From Apostichopus japonicus (taxonomy: Eukaryota; Echinodermata; Holothuroidea; Aspidochirotida; Stichopodidae), in the NCBI RefSeq assembly GCF_037975245.1, contig NC_092582.1:18812577-18876576 (forward strand): a DNA stretch of 64,000 nucleotides, written 5' to 3'. Both the position numbers and the translations under genes were made by a program. Under the pieces are notes generated by a model. That model was not told the origin of the DNA, made no database searches, and was given only the letters and a program-made list of their open reading frames with translations. Positions within the stretch are counted from its first letter, which is position 1, and the number at the start of each line of letters is the position of its first letter. Positions 1-12,173 of this stretch are shown here, in pieces.

Positions 1-2795
1 TGGTGCAGCAGAACGAAAGTGTATATAATACAGCGTGAGTGTCTTACCACCACAAACCTTCATCAAATGTGTTACTGTATCAACAGCAAGATGACTGTTT
101 ATCCTAGACTAGAGTTTATGCTAGTCGAATCATTATGTATCAATCCGGAAATGTTCAGTTTGCACGGTTTTGTTTCACATTATTGATACAGGCGATGCTT
201 GTTGAAACATTTTTTTCTTGTTGAGCACACGTTATGCGTGTGTTATTGCTGTATATAGGTGTGGAACACTATACTCGACCACTTATTAACAAGAACTATG
301 TTTATGCTTCTTCTCCATGACCCTAAAACTACAGGAACACAATATGAGATGACAACCGTACTATTTCATATATTTAGTGAATGTTTATTTCCAGGAAATC
401 TCCAAGAAAGATGTCTTCATATACCACGGAATAATTAAGGAAAAGATGGCAACTAAGTCGACGATACGTTGGGTTTGTGTATTTTACTGATACAATCCAG
501 CCAGGGACGTACAGTAGCTAGAGAAATAATTGACTTGAATCTTCAATAGCTGGAAAATCGATGCTCTAAAACATGACAGTTGGAAAAATGATATCTATGC
601 GAAATCTCGTGATAAGTTAAGCTCATACACCTCTTGGCAGGATAGTTAGATTTCTGAGTCACTGACATTAGGCAGCTTATAATAATTCTAATTATTACAA
701 GATTTGACTAAATTGCAACTAACAATATTAACAGATATATTGTTTTTAGCTCCTTGTACAAACCATAATAATGTTGAAAATACTACAAACTTTCTTTGAA
801 ATTGTCTGAATACGGCAAATTGGCGCTCGATTAGACACCTTACCACCCGTTATAGCATATTTAGGTAGAAAGAATTGACAACCCACTCGTGTTATGTCGG
901 AATTGGAATTTCAATTGGATCTTCAAAAATACCTTTGTCAAATTAAGAACCTATTTTTCGAATGAAGAGATGTGCGTACACATTAGTAACATTAAAGTTT
1001 TTATTTAATCAACGTCCAATCCATCACCATCGACATCATCTTACAAAGATACTTAAAGAAAGTTAACGCAGGCATAATATCATCCATTTAGACTTGAACG
1101 TTTAATTTTAAAAGAATTTGAATTCATGCATGCACTCCGATGTTTGCTCATGTTAGCCATTTTTACGGATACATGATCATAACTCAAGTTACTGGCTAAA
1201 ATATTCCGAAATTGCAGAGTAGTCACACTGTATAATAATTCACGATTGCCCCTTCCCCCACCCTCCCAAAAAAGATATCGTTGTATACACTTGCCAGATG
1301 CCAGGAAATCGCATCTAACAGTGTTTAATAAACCACAGCAGATTCCAATTCTAATATAATGTACTAACGGAAGAACATACGACACATAGTACATCACATA
1401 CGAGGTCACGGGCAGGCAACAGACTCCGACAACCACATTTGATACACACCCCAATGAGGTGGTGTGCGTTTGGCAAGCCGTTTTAAGTGGAATTAATGCT
1501 TCTTAAGTAGAGAAAAAGGAGGTAAATGTTAAAACGGCTTGTCATGTATGTGCGGGTGTATACTGTAGATCAGTATACAGTCTTATGTTAAGATTAAGGT
1601 TTAAACCTTCCAACAACAAAGGTTAATGTATGTTCATGTGTTAATAAGTCTTACAATACCATCAATCAGCAACCCAAACATCTGTGTTCTTTGTCTGTTA
1701 ATTAACATTCTGTTATTATACGTAATTTGTAAGGTGTGAGTTTAATTGGACAGAAGTAACGATTGAATAATCGCATTACAAAGAAATTATCAAAATGAAT
1801 GAAATCAAGTTTGACCTATACTTTATATATGATATTAGTTTATAAAACCATTACGTTTTTACGCAACAACAAAATGAAATGTTCTTAAACTGATAATAAT
1901 AATACTTTCAGCTTCATCGTTTCAAAAAGTAAACCAAAAAAAAAAATGAATTTGAAAATTCATCTAAATGTTGCTATTAGTATTGCTGATAAATGTTAAT
2001 GTGAAGGGAAGGCTGAATAACAATTCAAGTCATACATCTTAAGGTATTATTCTTGTTAGATTTAACCAACCTCTTCCAGTTATATTTATATTATGACAAA
2101 CAAAAAATTATATTACATGAGGTTTGAAATGCATTTAGAGCTAAGTGTTTGAGTCTTCGTTGTTTACTTCCTGTGAAATAAGATAAAAACAAAGCAACAC
2201 AAATTATAAATATGAAAAGAAAACGATGACACTATAAAATAATCGTGAACTTGATAACCTTTGTCATAAACCGTACATATGCATATAGATCAATACGCAT
2301 ATCGACAATACAAATGTATCATTCTTTTGGCATTTAATCTCGCCATGTTCAAAAGACGTGAACAGATCGAAGCTTCGCAGTGACTGGTTAACCGGTACAC
2401 ATATATAACGTGGTATACGACAAAACTTGATCACCTGCATCATTGTTAAAGAATTAGGTATTGCGTTGCGCATGTTTGATATATAAATTAAGTGCACGTG
2501 CACTATGGAGATAATAAATATGTTATAATCCCGACGTGAAAAAATAGTTGAATTACATTGCCAATTCTTGTAATATAACTACATCGTTGCTACTCAGCCT
2601 AAGTCTATATTGAAATATGAAACACATGTGACGGTATATGTATACATGCTTATACGATAAGAACGAAGCAAACACGTTAAAACCGAGATCAAACAAGATG
2701 AATCAGACATGTTGAATTGACTAACAGCCAACTTACTAATAAATCTTTCTGCATCACCCAGTTGGGACATTTCTATCCCCTGCATATTTCTTTTC

Positions 2796-2796
<1 letters not shown>
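1..2796. other. AT-rich sequence, no gene recognised
   Basis: No convincing coding region. The longest frame (minus strand, 1080-1454) has no recognisable domain and no supporting splice context. A 15-bp inverted repeat (1472-1486 against 1529-1543, one mismatch, about 42-bp loop) is the only clear structure. Just before it, at about 1445-1467, is a short CACACC/GGTGTG dyad. Confidence 0.6.

Positions 2797-2831
<35 letters not shown>
2797..2831. repeat. (TA)n microsatellite, left part
   Basis: Pure TA dinucleotide run. It resumes at 3741-3760 on the other side of the inserted element at 2832-3740, so the two runs were probably one microsatellite before the insertion. Confidence 0.9.
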
Positions 2832-2835
<4 letters not shown>

Positions 2836-3740
2836 GGGCGTCAGCAGGTTTCAGAAAGTGAGGGGGACACTATACTATCTAAGCGGAGCGCCACCATTGG
2901 TTGGCGCGTAGCGTACCAGAAAATTCAGGGTACATAAGACCCCCTAGATCGCAGGAGACGGCCTTCCTGAGTCGTTTTTAGTTACATCAGAACCAGATCT
3001 GTGAGGAGAAATTTTGTCTCACAAAACTAAATTCCGACAGAAAGTACTGGTAGAAAGATGCCGTTCTGACACCAAGGGAGACGAATTACACAGCGTCCAT
3101 CTCAAACGAAATATTGAAAAAGTGGCGCCGTCACCTCCGGGATGAGTGGAGTGGTATATATAATACATGCATGTAGGTGCGAGACGTCAGTTGTTATGTG
3201 CCCAGGTACTTTAATAATAATAATCAGAAAAAGGCACCGCGCGCAGAGCGTGTGTAGCGCCTAGCCGGCACTCAACAATAAAGATCTACCATATCCGGCG
3301 AATACATGTAGCCTTAATTACTTAACCCCTACACCCCTATTCGTCCGTCCAGTCCAAGGGACTGGAGGTAGTGATATGAACATAGTAACTCATCACCATC
3401 TACCTGTATGGCTTACCTAATCCCTTGGAACCCATACAAACAACATGTGTGCAAGATTCAATACACTTTCGAATGATTCCCCCCCCCCCCCCCCCGAACG
3501 AATTAAATGGGCAGATTTAGGATATTGGGAGAATGGGAGATAAATGACGGTGCAAGTGATAGATAGCAGGGCCCAGGGAGTCCAGATTTCTTGACCTTAA
3601 ATAGAAAATCGCGCATATGCATGTGATTTTTTTTAATAACTACTCTGAAAAGTGGGTGGGACAAATGATATGATATCCCCTCCACTTTTGAAAGTGGGGG
3701 GGACATGTCCCCCCCGTCCCCCACCTGTTGACGCCCATGT
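2832..3740. mobile_element. Non-autonomous TIR DNA transposon inserted in (TA)n
   Basis: The ends are inverted repeats: 2832-2849 and 3723-3740 match at 17 of 18 positions (core ATGGGCGTCA). The about 0.9-kb body has no transposase frame and sits inside a TA microsatellite, so the target duplication (TA or TATA) cannot be resolved exactly. Near the left end (about 2875-2920) it holds a module containing GCGCCACC and GGTTGGCGCG that recurs at 15870 and 17037 in elements with other termini. A C-run lies at about 3480-3495 and an imperfect G/C palindrome near the right end. The superfamily is not assignable from the termini alone. Confidence 0.75.
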
Positions 3741-3804
3741 ATATATATATATATATATATGTTCTTTCACTGTTCTTGATTTTCCAACTCATTACGATTT
3801 TCAA

Positions 3805-3884
3805 TTATATATATATAGCCTATATATATAGCCTATATATATAGCCTATATATATAGCCTATATATATAGCCTATATATATATA
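3805..3884. repeat. 13-bp tandem repeat (GCC + TA-run)
   Basis: About five head-to-tail copies of a 13-bp unit, GCC followed by ten bases of alternating T and A. It probably arose by expansion of a TA microsatellite that acquired a GCC interruption. A related GCC-TA motif occurs at about 11610-11645. Confidence 0.85.
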
Positions 3885-5867
3885 CATGCACCACAGCATA
3901 TTCAGCCAGATGATATCCCCCGGCAACATGTGTCCATCTCTTCACTTACAAATAAATTAACAGTGCTCCGTTAGGCAGGAATGACATAACAATATTTTAA
4001 ATCATGTCGCTTGTATGCACGCATGTTTCAAAATTACGATCCTAGTTGAATCGTCACGTGTAAAATGAAATTCAGCAATACAGTATAAGAAAAACATCAA
4101 GGGAGAAGAAAATAACATCAAAATAGAAAAAGGAGGAGAGAAAAAATAAAGTAGTTAAAATATTCCCTAATCTGGTTGACGTCATAAAAGAATGTAAAAA
4201 AACCAATGGTTTGAACCCCAAATATTTGATGATGGGTTTTGATAATATTGTAGAGTCACGTTTCTTTAGCTGCATATTCTTATAATAACCCTATTAATAT
4301 CAATTATCAGTTGTAAAATTTGCCATGAAGGTAGGTTAATGTATGCAATTGCTTAATTGTTTTGGAACCACGTTGCGGAGCTGCAATGCCCATTGAAAAA
4401 TGCTTACAAAACACAGAATAAACATGTAACCATGGTGACAAAAATCTCAAAAATTTGCGATCATTCATTGATTCGTTGATGCAATAATTATACATGGGAT
4501 TACAGTAACTGAATAGTTTTGTTCTGAATTATTAACTTAATTAGAATTAAAATTTGATCTTTTTAATTTTGTTATTTTATTCCATAAAGACAAAGGATAA
4601 AGATGATACTTTACTACACTGAACAACCTGAAGAAACTGTTCGTAGACAGATTCATTGTACACACAGTACTGTATATCGAGTGGTCGGAAATGAGTCTAG
4701 GCTGCTTGAACGATTTTATAATCATATAGTAGAATGGCTCTGAATGTAACCATCCGTTCATAAATGTACTTAAAAACATTGAGAGAAATCCGTGTTTCGT
4801 TAATTTACGTATCTACTGATGTAAGAGAGCATATTTACTAGCTATTCAAGTATGTAGATTAAGACTGTTTTATCAAGTCCAAAGAGAACGATAAATAATT
4901 GTAGTGGACAGTCATATGTTGATATATTGCAGCTCTATGCTACACATCGAGAGTTTCTTAGTGACGTTAATTACATTAGTCCTCTACAAGAGTGTAGAAG
5001 AGCTATTAGATTATGTCACAGAATGTCTCGAAGGCAAAGGAGAAGAAACATTATAAATTATAGAAACCACAAAAACCACAAACCACAAAAAAACCAAGAA
5101 CCACAAGAAACCACAAAAAAATAATAATAAAAAGACACAAACATGTTAACATCCCACCGCCCCCTCCCCCACCACACCAACTTCAATGTAACGAACCATG
5201 TATCGTGAACAAATGTGTACATACTATATAATGCTGTTGATTATTCAAGTAAACATTGGAGACAACACTCGGATCATTGCTGAGGAATAGCATCAGAAAT
5301 CATTTGATGTTTTAATAAATGGATTTGCAAAGTTAACCGTCCCGTAAGTGAGCATTATGTATACACGAGATATACTGCAACGATTTTGACATTATACTGT
5401 AACCTGAAAAATATGCTTTATACATTTGACGAATAACAATATTGTTTATATAATCGACAGCATCAACTTTCTTCAAGTGCGGTTGAAAGCAGGAAATGAA
5501 ACAGAGGCAAGACAAAGGTGGCTCATTGCAAATAACGACCTAATTTTCTTGCAGTCCTTCCCTTCTCGCCCCTCTGTTGATTCATGTCCTCCATCGATTC
5601 AATCTCTTACTGTGTATCTGTACATTTGTGGTGCAAGAAACCACATGTAGGATGTAACAGCATATACATAAATATGTATCCTGTGTCTGAAACACCCTGC
5701 AATCAATCAGTTTGATACATAGCCGAAGGTTTAGCCTATTCTTAATAATTAAAAATAATGACAGTGTGTCTATAGCTTGTTTTAATGACATTGCGTTAAT
5801 GACTTATACCGGAGCCGGTATCAACAGAATAGTTCATTATGTTTCAGACTTCGTGTCGGACATATAT
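3885..5867. other. AT-rich sequence, no gene recognised
   Basis: Only short frames without domains. A purine-rich ACCACAAA-type low-complexity stretch lies at about 5060-5125. A TGACGTCA word is at 4177-4184. Confidence 0.6.
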
Positions 5868-6061
5868 GTATATAGATATGTATATATGTATGTTTATATG
5901 TATGTTTATGTATATGTTATATATATATATGTATTTATATATATGTATTTATGTATACATACATATATATATATGCAGTATATATATATATATGTATTTT
6001 ATATATATGTATTTATGTATACATACATATATATATGTGCAGTATATATATATATATATAA
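5868..6061. repeat. TA/TATG-rich compound repeat with internal duplication
   Basis: Alternating TA, TATG and TTTA motifs. A block of roughly 65 bp containing GTATACATACATA and GCAGTATA occurs twice, at about 5930-5990 and 5993-6055. The overlapping frames here (rich in Tyr, Ile, Met and Val) are translations of this repeat. Confidence 0.85.
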
Positions 6062-6937
6062 TTGAAATCGTAGTGAGTTGAAAATCCAGAATATTTCTAT
6101 GATTTAGCATGCGATTGCATGGCTCTCTGGATAACAATGCTATACGAGGTCTAGACAAGCTTGTAATTAAATGTACTGTACCGTGACTTGACGTGCACGC
6201 CACCATGCACGCACGTCTATGCAATACACAAATGAAAGGTAGACTAGCAACTAACTGAAAGTTTAACTGAAAGGGTTGCCGCTCGCAAATAATTTCTATC
6301 ACCAGGTACACTCAACAGGCTAATTGCTTCAATGGACAACGTATAGATTTCATAGTTTTGGTTCAATTCCTGAGTGTTCTTGACTTTCCAAAGTCACGTT
6401 CTGTGAAGCTACTTGTACACATATAAATTGTCAATTTTCTTGGATAATAGGACCCAAATACCGCAGGCCTATACATGTGTATATGATAGCAAGTAAACAA
6501 GTACGGTAGTTGCATCAAGTGCTTCATTTATTTGTGTACAAGCAGTGTATCCGATTTATCGAGAATATGTATCAGATTTATCGAGAATAAATATACTGTA
6601 CATTGTTCCAGTTTACAGCAAATTGTCCGAGGAATGCATGATTTGAAACTATATATAAGGCCCATAAGTTAGTCGGTTAAAAACACATTATTGTGTTTCT
6701 TGTGTTCTATTTTTGCCATGTGTCATGTTGCATGATAGTGTTGTGGTATGTGATCTCGGTGTGTTGCACATAGACCACTTAACACTGTCTCTTAAAATGA
6801 CAGAACTGTTAGTGCTGCGCTGCTACTTCATGTTGGTGACGGGGACGCACGAAATATAATTCTTTAGTAACATATATAGTTACTGTAAATGTATTCAAAA
6901 CTAAAACAAACGATGTACGTCGGTTAGGATAAAGTAC
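6062..6937. other. AT-rich sequence, no gene recognised
   Basis: No supported gene. A 22-bp direct duplication around ATTTATCGAGAATA lies at about 6549-6592. Confidence 0.55.
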
Positions 6938-7835
6938 CAGTGTGCCAGTTCTAGTGTACCAGTGTACCAGTTCTAGTGTACCAGTATACCAGTGTATAGC
7001 AGTTCTAGTGTACCAGTGTAACAGTGTACTATTGTACCAGTTCTTGGCTACTAGTGTGCAGTGTATCAATGTACTAGTGTACCAGTTCTAGTGTACCATC
7101 AGTTCTAGTGTACTAGTAAACCAGTGCACCAGTTCTGGGTTACTAGTCTACCAGTGTACCAGTGGACCATTTCTATTGTACTAGTGTATCATTTCTATAG
7201 TGTATCAGTGTACTAGTGTACCAGTTCTAGTGTACTAGTGTTGTTTACCAGTTCTAGTGTACCAGTGTACTAGTGTACCAGTGTACTAGTGTATCAGTTC
7301 TATAGTGTATTAGTGTACCAGTGTACCAGTTCTAGTATACTAGTGTTCTAGTGTACCAGTGACTAGTGTACCAGTGTACTAGTGTACCAGTGTACCAGTG
7401 TACTAGTGTACTAGTGTACCAGTGTACTAGTGTACCAGTTCTAGTGAACCAGTTCTAGTGTACCAGTGTACCGGTTCTAGTGTACCAGTGTACTAGTGTA
7501 CCAGTGTACTAGTGTACCAGTGTACTAGTGTACCAGTGTACTAGTGTACCAGTGTACTAGTGTACCAGTGTACTAGTGTACCAGTGTACTAGTGTACCAG
7601 TGTACTAGTGTACCAGTGTACTAGTGTACCAGTGTACTAGTGTACCAGTGTACTAGTGTACCAGTGTACTAGTGTACCAGTGTACTAGTGTACCAGTTCT
7701 AGTGAACCAGTTCTAGTGTACCAGCGTACCGGTTCTAGTGTACCAGTGTACTAGTGTACCAGTTCTAGTGTACCAGTGTACAAGTGTACCAGTTCTAGCG
7801 TACTAGTGTACCAGTTCTAGTGTACCACTTCTAGA
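6938..7835. repeat. Minisatellite of GTGTACCA / GTGTACTA 8-mers (16-bp higher-order unit)
   Basis: About 0.9 kb built from 8-bp units GTGTACCA and GTGTACTA, with interspersed AGTTCTA variants. From about 7481 to 7690 the two 8-mers alternate strictly, giving a near-perfect 16-bp repeat. The flanks are more irregular, with extra AGTTCTA units and indels. The homogeneous core and degenerate edges suggest recent expansion of the centre. The frame at 6809-7069 (minus) is an artefact of the array. Confidence 0.93.
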
Positions 7836-8607
7836 ATACACAGCTGCTCCTTTTACCATAAGAGTACCTTTACACCAAGATGTTTATTGATTTCGAACCC
7901 TACTACAAAATCCTTGACACGTTAACAAAAAACGCGCCAAGCTACTCCAAGTATAACTGCCGTGCACCACAACCCCAAACTTATCTTAATCCACGCTAGG
8001 AGTGAAGAAATAGATATGTATACCGTACCTTCCGAGCAGGCTCTTTCTATTTGCTTGTTCTTTTTTTCAATTATTTTTAGCTAGTAGGTTTAATCTATTT
8101 GAATTTTGCATGGGGGATAGTGATAAAGTTACGTCTCATATCCATCATACACGCTATCACATTTCGACAATGTGCTTTTGTATCAGCCAAATTTACGTCT
8201 ATATTTACTCTGCCGCATATAAGTTTGTTGTTTGTTTTTGGTACGTGTACTTTTGATTATGACATCTTAGTAGAAGAAAATAGTTCAGCTTGAAAGTTTA
8301 AAAGAATGTTTGATCTTAAAAATCAATATATCGATCAATAAATACATGCTCACTCCACTTGCCTAATTGTCTTGTATAACTCATTCTTGAAAAATGATAT
8401 CATAAGTAACATTTTATATCCGTAACCCGACATCTCATTTGACGTATACGCGTTCTATGAACTGTGAATAAATCGGTATGAGATGTCATGTACTAGTGCT
8501 TGCTCTCTCACAATTCATGGAATAAAATTTGTGAGGGAATGAGGGAATGTGTTGTATAGGTTAATATTGTACAACCTTCTAAAGTGATATATATAAAGCT
8601 AAACTTA
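7836..8607. other. AT-rich sequence, no gene recognised
   Basis: No coding or RNA signal recognised. The short frame at 8099-8293 has no identifiable domain. Confidence 0.5.
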
Positions 8608-8639
8608 CGATATATATATATAAATAAATAAATATAAAT

Positions 8640-8712
<73 letters not shown>
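8608..8712. repeat. (TA)n microsatellite
   Basis: Roughly 100 bp of nearly pure TA with a few TAAA/TAAT interruptions on its left side. It directly abuts the 3' side (minus-strand sense) of the hammerhead-bearing repeat, so it may have grown from that element's tail. Confidence 0.9.
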
Positions 8713-8716
<4 letters not shown>

Positions 8717-8746
8717 AATAAATCAAGGAAAAACACCCCAGAAAAA

Positions 8747-8800
8747 TTCCACTTCACGACCGGTTTCGTTCTTTTGGGACTCATCAGGCGAAGATAGGAA
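8747..8800 (-). ncRNA. Type I hammerhead ribozyme (probable)
   Basis: The minus strand carries the hammerhead core in the correct order. CTGATGAG lies at 8787-8780, a stem II of GTCC and GAAC around a short loop follows with one C-A mismatch, then GAAA at 8767-8764, and CCGGTC ending at 8758 gives the expected GUC cleavage triplet. Stem I closes with CTTCGC (8793-8788) against GTGAAG (8757-8752). It extends after a small internal loop with TTCC (8800-8797) against GGAA (8750-8747). Stem III is only the palindrome ACCGGT with essentially no loop, as in hammerheads thought to act as dimers. Predicted cleavage is after C at 8758. The stem II mismatch may weaken this copy. Confidence 0.7.
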
Positions 8801-8850
8801 ACGAACCCCCGGATCTTGTGTCTCAAACCGAAGTCCGTACCACTCGACCA
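8797..8850 (-). promoter_or_regulatory. tRNA-like internal Pol III promoter (A and B boxes)
   Basis: On the minus strand, 8850-8835 reads TGGTCGAGTGGTACGG, close to the A-box consensus. 8808-8797 reads GGGTTCGTTTCC, close to the B-box consensus GGTTCGANTCC. The spacing of about 26 bp between the boxes is tRNA-like. The sequence between them does not fold into a good tRNA, so this is a promoter-like relic or SINE head and not a tRNA gene. The B box overlaps the first strand of hammerhead stem I. Confidence 0.55.
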
Positions 8851-9110
8851 CAGTGATTCTACTGGTGTGTGAATGCGTATAAATTGGCTTAGTATAACTG
8901 TTATTGAGGGCGTATAGCCCAAGTGTTTTGATTGTACAGAGTGCACCCCTAGTACTTTCAATCTGACAATATACACAGAATAACCACTATATCGCTTAAA
9001 TGGATTTATCGCTTCATACTTTGCTCCAGTGGGCATGAATGTTAAAGATGTCAGCCATAACATTTGAGGTAGTCTCGACCTTTTCAAGCTTTAATCTTTC
9101 CTTTCTGTAT

Positions 9111-12100
9111 AGTTCCTAGAGTCAGTCTATTGTTTTAGGTGAACAAGAAAACGTCTTATTTTAACTGTATGCTCACTTGCCATTTTACGTTGAAACCATT
9201 TTTTAGCATCGTATTGCATTGAAGATGTTAATGATCCAGTTAAGTTCTAACGTGTTTTAATAAACTCTTATGGATTTTTTTTTTCTCGTAATATGACGTG
9301 TGTCTGGTAGTAAATTTCCATCTAAATTTCCAACGACACAGATTAATATCATAAACTTATACATATGCTCAATTACCCATGTAAAGACAGTTATCACAAT
9401 TCAGCACGCATCTTTTGTATTTCTTGACATTCGGCAATATTTTGACAAGATACAACCGATTGATTTCTCTTTTCAGATGTTCGTTAATGTTTTCAGTTTG
9501 CAATGTATATCTTCTCAAAAAATAAGGAGAAAGTTTATTCTACATAGTATCACTTGCGTGAAAGACTCGAGACAAAAAATGTCCGTAAGTTATGCAAAAA
9601 GCAATATTAACACGTGTTTCTTTGGGCATACAAAAACACGGTCAAACGACAATCGACCTACAGTATAGGCTGTAGTAGACTACCGTACATGCGTGTGATA
9701 ATCATACGTAACATGGTCAGCTGATAATGCTATAGTGATCTCAAAGATCCATAATTGCACTTAAGTTTTGAGGACTAGATGAACCAGACTTATATAGTGG
9801 GTTCCTCATAATCTAGCACATTAGCCTGTACTTAGTATCCATCCTCTAGAAGTTGTACTCGTCCTCTTACTCGGGATATTTTGCAAGGTTACGCATTCTT
9901 CCCCGCGTTTAGGGTCTAGTATTGTACACGCGTACGTACTCGGGGTAATTCTAGTTGTACTCGTCACCATGCTGTTGTACTCATGCTACAAATCTAATGA
10001 GAAGAGCACAGTGTGTATGCATCATGCATGGTGGAGTACCACAATGATACTGTGTAGGCACTTGACCTTGTGAGTCTATACTCACAAAATGGAACATAGT
10101 TACGTAATATCCTTCCCGGCCTTATAAATATTCATTAGCAGCAGACATATGGCAAAGTAATTTATCTATCAAAATTGTTCAGAGGGTACTTTGTCAAAAT
10201 CATTCAATCAAAGGAAAACTACATAATAAAGTCATATCCTGTGTTTTTCTCTCTTGGTTATCATTGACAAGGAAGAAGAGAGTTCAATCTTCTAACGTTA
10301 TAACAGTGGAATTAACACTGGAATCCTGTATGTATAGAAATACCAGAATTTCTTAGACTCAGTGTCCAACTGCAAGCACTTTTTGTTCACTCTAAGCTTC
10401 TTTCAACAGTTTCTTTCAACGAACTTTTAAACCCTTATAGGATTTGTTTCATTTTGAGTCTTGCTATATACTTCGAAGGTTACCAAACTCAAGATAACTT
10501 TATCAAGCGGACATGTTACCTGAGAACGGTTTGCCTGAGAAAGTTGTATTTGCAAGTATAGTGTCAATGGGGTTAAGAATGCTTTGGACAAGCACTTGAA
10601 TCATTGTAATCGGGTCTGAGTGTTTGTGTCTTCAGTTTTTTTCTCTCTCCCGGCTATAGGGTCCTTGATGGGGACTTGAGTGTCTCTCCTGATCCTTTTG
10701 ATCTACTAAACTAAACTAACTAAACTAATAAACAATGGACAAATATTTTCCCTGCAAAGACGTCCCCCGTGACTCGCGAAGACATAACCTCTGTCAGTTA
10801 AAAAGCTTCCAGTTAAAAGATATTAACTTTGCCGCTGCTATCCTTCAGAAATATTAATGAACATGAATGAAGCTCTGATAATATATGACTTTGGCTATTT
10901 GAAAACCAAGTTTTTATATCTCCTGAAACATGAAAAAAATATCTATACCTGTTTTAGTTTCAAAGTAAAAGGTTAACAGATTCAACAGCTGCTATACTCC
11001 TAGAAGTAACAATCATATAATTAAAGCTGTTTTCTGACTAACTCAAGCTGTTTAACAAAAAAAAAGCAAAACAAAAAATACACAAGACAATTGCCCACGT
11101 GATTTCAAAAATTTTAAAAAAATATTTAGGAAAACCTTGCTAGTGATTAAAAGTTGAAACATACTGTAATGGTATATATATAGGGATGCTGTGAGGATAT
11201 ACTGTTACTTCTGTACTTGGCTTAGCTACATAGTATATCCTCGGACGACAGATTTGGTTTCCGCTGGTGTATCTTTAACAATGCTATACCTTTGTGTCCA
11301 GTATTTGCTTTCGTATTATCACTCCAAATGGTATCGCACAATAACTTTCGATTCGTGATCTTTAAATCGCTAATCAAGGTTGACAAAGTCGGTTAATCTA
11401 TAAATACCCTTATTTACTTATTTTCCCATATTACAACATATACATATTTATAGATTTTTCATCGATTCGATGACGTAATCAACAGTTAAGTCAGTACTGT
11501 TAACTAATACTAAAACTATACTCAAGTGATTATACTGAAGAAACGACAAACCTTCTATAACAGTAAGCCTACATTATTGTTCCAATGGGATCTAATTCAG
11601 ATGACTAGCCTAGCCTATATATATATATATATGATATATAGCCTAGCCAACTGGTTCCTCGATGTAAACGTTCATATTGTTATTAAGTTCAGTTCAGTTA
11701 ATATATTAAAGCACAGTAGTGTAGGCCCCTACACCCATCATGCCACCCATGCTTGAAATAAGTACTTTTACGGATTAAATGCTGCACTCGACCTACAGAG
11801 CTAACTCTTACAGAAATACGTCATTTGTTTACGTACTGAAATAAAGTAAACAATATTTCCCATTTTTGGACATCAAATGTTTGTGAAACGTTTCTGCGTT
11901 AAATGGCAGTGAATTATTTGCAGCTCAAAAGATATTGCATCCAATACCATTCCCTTCAACAGAAATTTTCCGCCTTTCCCTTCCTTAACCCCCACCCCTC
12001 CCCCATCCAAAACAACAGTTGCACACCCCGTCTCCTATTACACATCTGTCTTTCCCCTGAAGAAAGGATCTCTTCCTGGGGATCGAACACCCCACTTCCT

Positions 12101-12173
12101 CTCATATAATATCGTATCGCGGAGCAGCATATAGACGAACGCTATACACACAATGGACAAACTGTTACACAAA
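9111..12173. other. AT-rich sequence, no gene recognised
   Basis: No supported gene. The frame at 9300-9668 (plus) has no domain. A tail-like run of ACTAA units at about 10705-10735 could be the 3' end of an old LINE or SINE. A perfect 11-bp inverted repeat (11193-11203 with 11232-11242) could form a hairpin. A TA/GCC motif at about 11610-11650 resembles the array at 3805. Confidence 0.5.

Larger units (their letters stand above)
8713..9110 (-). mobile_element. Retroelement remnant with tRNA-like boxes and a hammerhead ribozyme
   Basis: Read on the minus strand, this segment shows in order: about 240 bp of unrecognised sequence, a tRNA-like A box and B box (8850-8797), a hammerhead core (8800-8747), and a short AT-rich end running into (TA)n. 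Short elements that combine an RNA polymerase III-type promoter or a pseudo-LTR with a hammerhead are known among invertebrate retrozymes and Penelope-like retroelements. Which class this is cannot be decided here because no reverse transcriptase or GIY-YIG frame is present. The open frame 8605-9087 (minus) spans the element and the TA tract and is probably not a protein gene. Confidence 0.6.

Noticed and set aside
1080-1454. 124-residue minus-strand frame
   Set aside because: No domain, no splice context, Cys/Tyr-rich composition typical of random AT-rich reading.
5949-6311. 120-residue minus-strand frame
   Set aside because: Half of it translates the TA-rich compound repeat, and the remainder shows no family features.
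8508-9087. 160-residue minus-strand frame
   Set aside because: It runs through a retroelement remnant, a hammerhead and a TA microsatellite. The coding pattern is explained by non-coding features.
10700-10740. ACTAA-rich run as a LINE 3' tail
   Set aside because: No recognisable LINE sequence precedes it. Kept only as a remark.
12060-12095. B-box-like GTTCGATCCCC on the minus strand
   Set aside because: No A box at tRNA-like distance and no tRNA fold.
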